Shown here piece by piece: positions 59,539-64,000 of a stretch of 64,000 bases of DNA (its first letter is position 1; each line of letters begins with the position of its first letter). A model generated the notes under the pieces. That model did not search any database, was not told the DNA's origin, and worked only from the letters and a program-made list of their open reading frames with translations. Origin of the DNA: Anisodus tanguticus (Eukaryota; Streptophyta; Magnoliopsida; Solanales; Solanaceae); assembly GCA_034509755.1 (NCBI GenBank), contig CM067539.1:30401001-30465000 (forward strand), written 5' to 3'. The position numbers and the translations under genes are program-made.

Positions 59539-60720
59539 TCAATCTAGGATAGCAACAAGAACCTCTTCATATGATAGATCCTCTGTAACCTTCACATTAT
59601 CAATTGGTACAATCCGAGAAAGATCTCCAACACATGCTCTCAACATGGAAACATGAAAAACTGGATGAAAAAACTCCAACTCTGAGGGTAAGTCCAATTC
59701 GTACACTACCTGGCCAATTTGTCGAGTTATGAGATATGGCCCAATATACCTTGGACTGAGCTTTCCCTTCTTTTGGAATCTCATTACACCCTTCGTAGGC
59801 GAAATCTTCAAAAATACCCAATCGTCTACCTGAAACTCTAAGTCTCATCGTCGCACATCTGCGTATGACTTCTGATGACTCTGAGCCGTTAACAGTCGCT
59901 CTTGAATAAGATTCACCCTCTATATGTCTTGGTGTACTAAGTCAGGCCTGAATAATTCTGATTCGCCTACCTCTAACCATCCAATAGGAGATCTACATCT
60001 CCATCCATATAACGCCTCATATGGAGCCATTTTAATGCTAGATGTTGTTGTATGCGAACTTAATAAGGGGTAAATGATCATCCCAACTTCCCTTAAAGTC
60101 TAATACACAAGATCGTAGCATGTCCTTGAGCGTCTGAATTATACGCCCGGCCTGCCTGTCTGTTTGTGGATGGAAAGTTGCGCTAGGATTAACTTGAGTG
60201 GCTAAACCTTTTTGAAATAACTTCCAGAAGTTAGCTGTAAACTGTGCACCTCGGCCAGATATAATAGAAATAGGCACACCATGGAGGCGAACAATCTCCT
60301 TCACCTACAACTTCGTGTAGTCCTCAACTGTATAGGTAGTTTTCATTAGCAAGAAATGAGCTGATTTGGTCAATCTATCAATAATTACCCAAATAGAATC
60401 AAACTTGTGATAAGAGCGAGGTAAACCCGTAACAAAACCCATATTAATAATTTCCCATTTCCACATTGGAATCTCAATGTTCTGAGTCAAGCCACCAGGC
60501 TTTTGGTGCTCTATTTTTACCTGTTGACAATTAGGACACTGAGATACAAATTTTGCCACGCTCCTCTTCATGTCGTTCCACCAATAAGTGCTCTTGAGAT
60601 CATAGTACATCTTAGTAGATCCATGGTGAATGAAATTTTGTGATCGATGGACCTCCGTCATAATCTTATCTCATAATCCCGCTACATTGAGAATACACAA
60701 AACCTGGGGGTTCCTCTCCT
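59539..60720 (-). pseudogene. Ty3/gypsy integrase relic with all three catalytic acidic residues changed
   Basis: Integrase joins element DNA to the chromosome. Frame 60661-60305 holds the HHCC finger (CPNCQQVKIEH) and the core start, which reads NMGFVTGLP where the family has Asp in place of the Gly. Frame 60304-60038 reads IISGRGAQF (family: Asp before Arg) and HPQTDRQAGRIIQTL (family: Glu before Arg). All three positions of the D,D,E triad are Gly. Frame 59811-59539 is the C-terminal part (KKGKLSPRYIGPYLI, FHPVFHVSML). No RT or gag is present, so the element is truncated near 60720-60800. Confidence 0.88.
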
Positions 60721-62310
60721 ATTATACTCGAAGGTTGCGTTTCTCTTTTACTAAATACCTTTCCCAATCTTCTCTAATAATGGGATCTTCATCATGACGC
60801 TTTTTTTCATCCCGTATGAGGGATGACCCTGTTGTATTATGAGTTATAAGGCTATCAGTATCTGAATCTTTAAATCAGACTCTTACTTAGCTAGCTGATG
60901 TGTTCCTTCAGGTCAGCTTCCCTTATTTATTCTCACATTAATCCAGCCGCTTGTGGATGAATGATTCTATTGTCCATCTAGCTTTGTTTACTAGCTGGTA
61001 GGTTTAAAACTCTTATATTTGTAGTATCTCCATCGTGAACACTTTATGGAAAATATCATCCAATATGAACTACACATATCATCATAATTAACTCTTATTC
61101 ATGGTCTACAAGAAATCTGTACTTTCTCATTACTCGTAATTATAGACAACTTTCTTTCTTATTACTTGTCCACTCATTTTTCTTACCTGTCGTACTTCTC
61201 TTGGTACATATTCTTGTATACATACGTAATCTTAAACATTGCTCGTGACTCCAATCATTGGCGTTACCAACCCATAAGGGATGAGCTGTTAATTTATTCT
61301 CACATTCCGTACATGGAAGATTCTGAAGAATTTTACATCACATGATGTTGACCTACTATATCCAAACTTGGTTGGTATACTTAGATTTGAATTCCTCCAC
61401 TGGGCTCATGGCTAATTCTTTCCATCAATGGCGCTTTGGAAAAGATTCCCTCGATCTTGTTAAGTTGTAAACCCATTACTTTATCTATCTCGTAGAACCT
61501 TTGATCAGTTCAATAATGCTCATAGATATCTATATTTTCTAGAAATTTTATCTTTATTATAATGTCATTATCTCCTTGACATGTATCTTTAATGTCTCTC
61601 TTGTATCCATAGGCGTCATTGGCCCCCTTCCACCTATTTAGGCGCTAATCTCAAGATTTACTCATTGTTACTTCAGTTTACATATTTCCTGGAAGGTACG
61701 ACTACATATGTTGTGGAGCCGATGTTTCATATGTTTAGATCCAGTTCACGGTGTTACATGATCCCATGACCTGTCAAGCTTTCCTTGTCTTATCATTATT
61801 ATATCTCCCACCGATCGAGTGCTAATTCATCTTACCTTTACATTTCAATTTCAAATTTCCTTGGGAAAAGATATCTTATCTCCAAGTACCTCTCATACCC
61901 CCTTTCTGCACACCAGAGAATTGCCACCTTTGCCGAAGAGTTCCTTCTATCCCTCATCCACCATTAATCCTTTCGCTGTTCTAGAATAATCATACATTTG
62001 TGAGACCTGCATAACTATAATCTCATTCACCTTTATCCTCTTTGTGATAATCCTTCATTCTATTCGTCACTAAGCGGAAAAAATTTCTGCCTTGATACTT
62101 AATCATACTTTTTCATTCATACTTATTAACTGTTTTCATATTTCCTACCCCCATCCATTGATTGTATCATAACTCTCGTCCTCAATTGCCCCTATTATTA
62201 TACGGAGGTTACATTTATGAAGTTATTTTGTGTGCTAACCCACTCCTTTGGATATCCTAACCTTTATCTAATATAATAATCCATTTGTTACTTGAGCAAG
62301 TTGTGATACT
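60721..62310. other. Unassigned repetitive-looking sequence
   Basis: T-rich on the plus strand. Bases 60721-60830 still read weakly as gypsy pol upstream of integrase (minus strand), with stops. Beyond that no domain, terminal repeat or RNA gene was recognised. Confidence 0.4.
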
Positions 62311-64000
62311 CATTCTTTACCCCTCTTTTCGTTGCATGACTTGGTGATTTTCAAATCCCAAATGTCTTCGAGCTTCTACTGAACTTGAAATGAAATTGTT
62401 GCTGCTTTGCTGATAATTGGAAAAAAAGGCAGTGGCTGCTTTCCTTGCCAGATTCATCTCCTTCCTTTTTTTGAGAGAATCGTGGTAAGGGCTGAAGATC
62501 GAGTTCATGCTTTTTTTGGGCTTGTGTAAGGATTTCCCTATCGGTTAGCTGGAGAAGGGGAAATTGACTTCCTCCCTTCATTCTTCTATTCAAGTGGGAG
62601 GAAAAAGACTTTGACGCTTTATGGTCTGAATTCAACGGATCTCAAATCATCCTTACTTTCTTATTCGCAGACTGGAAGATCCTCTATCTATTAGCATACC
62701 CGTACCGGCAGTTAGACTAGCACTCTCTCCCCAATCAATCGCAAGAATGGCCGTAAGAGAGCCGATCGTCTACTATCTATGTCATGCCTTGGCAGGTGAG
62801 TATGAGAGAGAGGCTTTAAGTACATTCTCTCCTTCTCCATCTTCTGGAAAGGACTCTTTGAGCATGCTGACAGAATGATTGACACTCACATCTCTCTTAT
62901 TTCCAGTGATTTTGCTACAGTTTACTAGCGCATTCCTAGACTAAGACTACGGCATTGAAGAAGCAAGCTCACTCTCATTCCAGGAATCAGAGGAAGGCAT
63001 TCTATCCGGTAATGAAGTTCGAAGTTTCCGGCGAAGCGCGGAAAGCCACTTGTACTTGCTTGACTATAAAGTTGGAGAGGAGCGGTTGTGAAACGGCGAT
63101 TCCCCCCTTTCCATTGAAGTAGGGAGGGCCTCCTTCCCCACTATTCCGGCCTATTATTAATAGGGATTTTACCGATGCTGAAGATAGCTTGCTTACCAAG
63201 CCGCCAGGCTTTTTGGAAGTTCCATGATTAAACCGATTAGCGGCACTTTCGAGATGCCACCTTGAAATATCAAAAAAGTCTTTTCAATTCAATTTGACTC
63301 GGGGCGTCAGGGACCCTCCAACAGAAACCTCGTCTTCTTCTCATCTTGCATTTATTTGGTTTGGAAGTTCCAGAATGTTGTCTGTGGATTTCTATAACAA
63401 AGGAAAGCCACCTACCCTAATACTATGCCATTTGATTGAAACAAGTTCCGTGCTGCTCACCACTCTTCGAGGCCAAGGACGGGGTCGTAAATGAAGGATG
63501 GCCAGGCCCCGGTTCCCAGGGTTAGGGTATTCCCTATTATGAGCCTACTCAGATCAGAACTAAACTAGTTGATTCTCTTTGGTCGGCCGGCTTGTTGCAA
63601 CCTTTGCATTTCCTGCTAAGATCCCAAGTCTCTAAGTGGGCCCTCTTGGCCACCCATGACCTTGGCTTTTTAGAGAATCCCGCTCCTGTGTCATAGGGAT
63701 TGTAGCTCGGCAGTCCACCGGGTGGGTTTGTTTATCCTTCCAGTTTCGAGTGTCTTCTTGGATAGTTATAGCAGCCCATAGGCGCGAGATGTACCTTGTA
63801 GGGGGGGACGGCGGTCCCCTAGACATAGTCCTTTCAGGCACTGGCCATTTAGTCCATGGTCCATTGGATGGTCGGTGCAAGGCCAGCAATAGGAACACAT
63901 TGATTCCGCTTGTTCCCGTCCTTCGCTTCAGGGCCTGTCCCTCGGTGTGGTCAGTACTCCATACTATCGGGCAGCGAAGCTTACACTTGTTCACTAATTA
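62311..64000. other. Organelle-like (probably mitochondrial) DNA, possible NUMT
   Basis: Composition shifts to higher, even GC without AT-rich spacers, and phrases such as GCCACTTGTACTTGCTTGAC look like plant mitochondrial spacer sequence. Open frames at 62351-62635 and 63632-63994 (minus) match no protein I recognise. The left limit is approximate and the right end is outside the window. The alternatives are unusual nuclear spacer or an assembly join. Confidence 0.4.

Noticed and set aside
63632..63994. 120-residue minus-strand frame as a mitochondrial gene
   Set aside because: I could not match it to a specific mitochondrial protein; organelle-like DNA often has such chance frames.

Overview
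The window is plant nuclear DNA, almost entirely nested and tandemly duplicated LTR retrotransposons. No intact host gene, rRNA or tRNA gene was found. Plant Ty1/copia lineages, a Ty3/gypsy Tat-type element whose primer binding site fits tRNA-Arg, a TRIM, AT-rich spacers and organelle-like fragments point to a flowering plant. MITE-like and LTR-like debris at 26-35 kb resembles repeats I associate with Solanaceae, but that is a weak inference.

Layout. (1) 1-19427: minus-strand Ty1/copia array, period about 6.2 kb, with four LTRs and three broken gag-pol bodies. Copies 2 and 3 have lost the natural 3' end and carry a captured block of about 0.7 kb that looks like host flank. (2) 19881-20141: a complete 261-bp TRIM with 77-bp LTRs. 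(3) 21377-26427: a complete but decayed plus-strand copia element with a perfect GCTAT target-site duplication; its 5' LTR has a private ATATC microsatellite expansion. (4) 26433-34880: degenerate LTR and MITE debris, a perfect solo LTR (28745-29897, TSD CAGAT) related to the array family, and a short organelle-like segment. (5) 34887-38474: the 3' part of a minus-strand Sirevirus-like copia element (LTR, env-like region, RNase H), cut by (6) a minus-strand Ty3/gypsy element (LTR halves 38476-38938 and 57914-59206, integrase at 59.5-60.7 kb). (7) 38939-57913: inside that gypsy LTR, a 19-kb plus-strand non-autonomous element in the form LTR-internal-LTR-internal-LTR, flanked by ATGGG. (8) 60731-64000: unrecognised sequence, then organelle-like (probably mitochondrial) DNA.

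The genes do not work together; every coding region recognised is a relic. The interest lies in the architecture: two independent tandem LTR-element arrays with different origins (segmental duplication that captured flank, and inter-LTR unequal exchange), a three-deep nest readable from target-site duplications, and a strand-symmetric CAG-to-CGA / CTG-to-TCG difference pattern between near-identical copies that looks more like read-calling error at CHG sites than biology. I did not find a new functional system.
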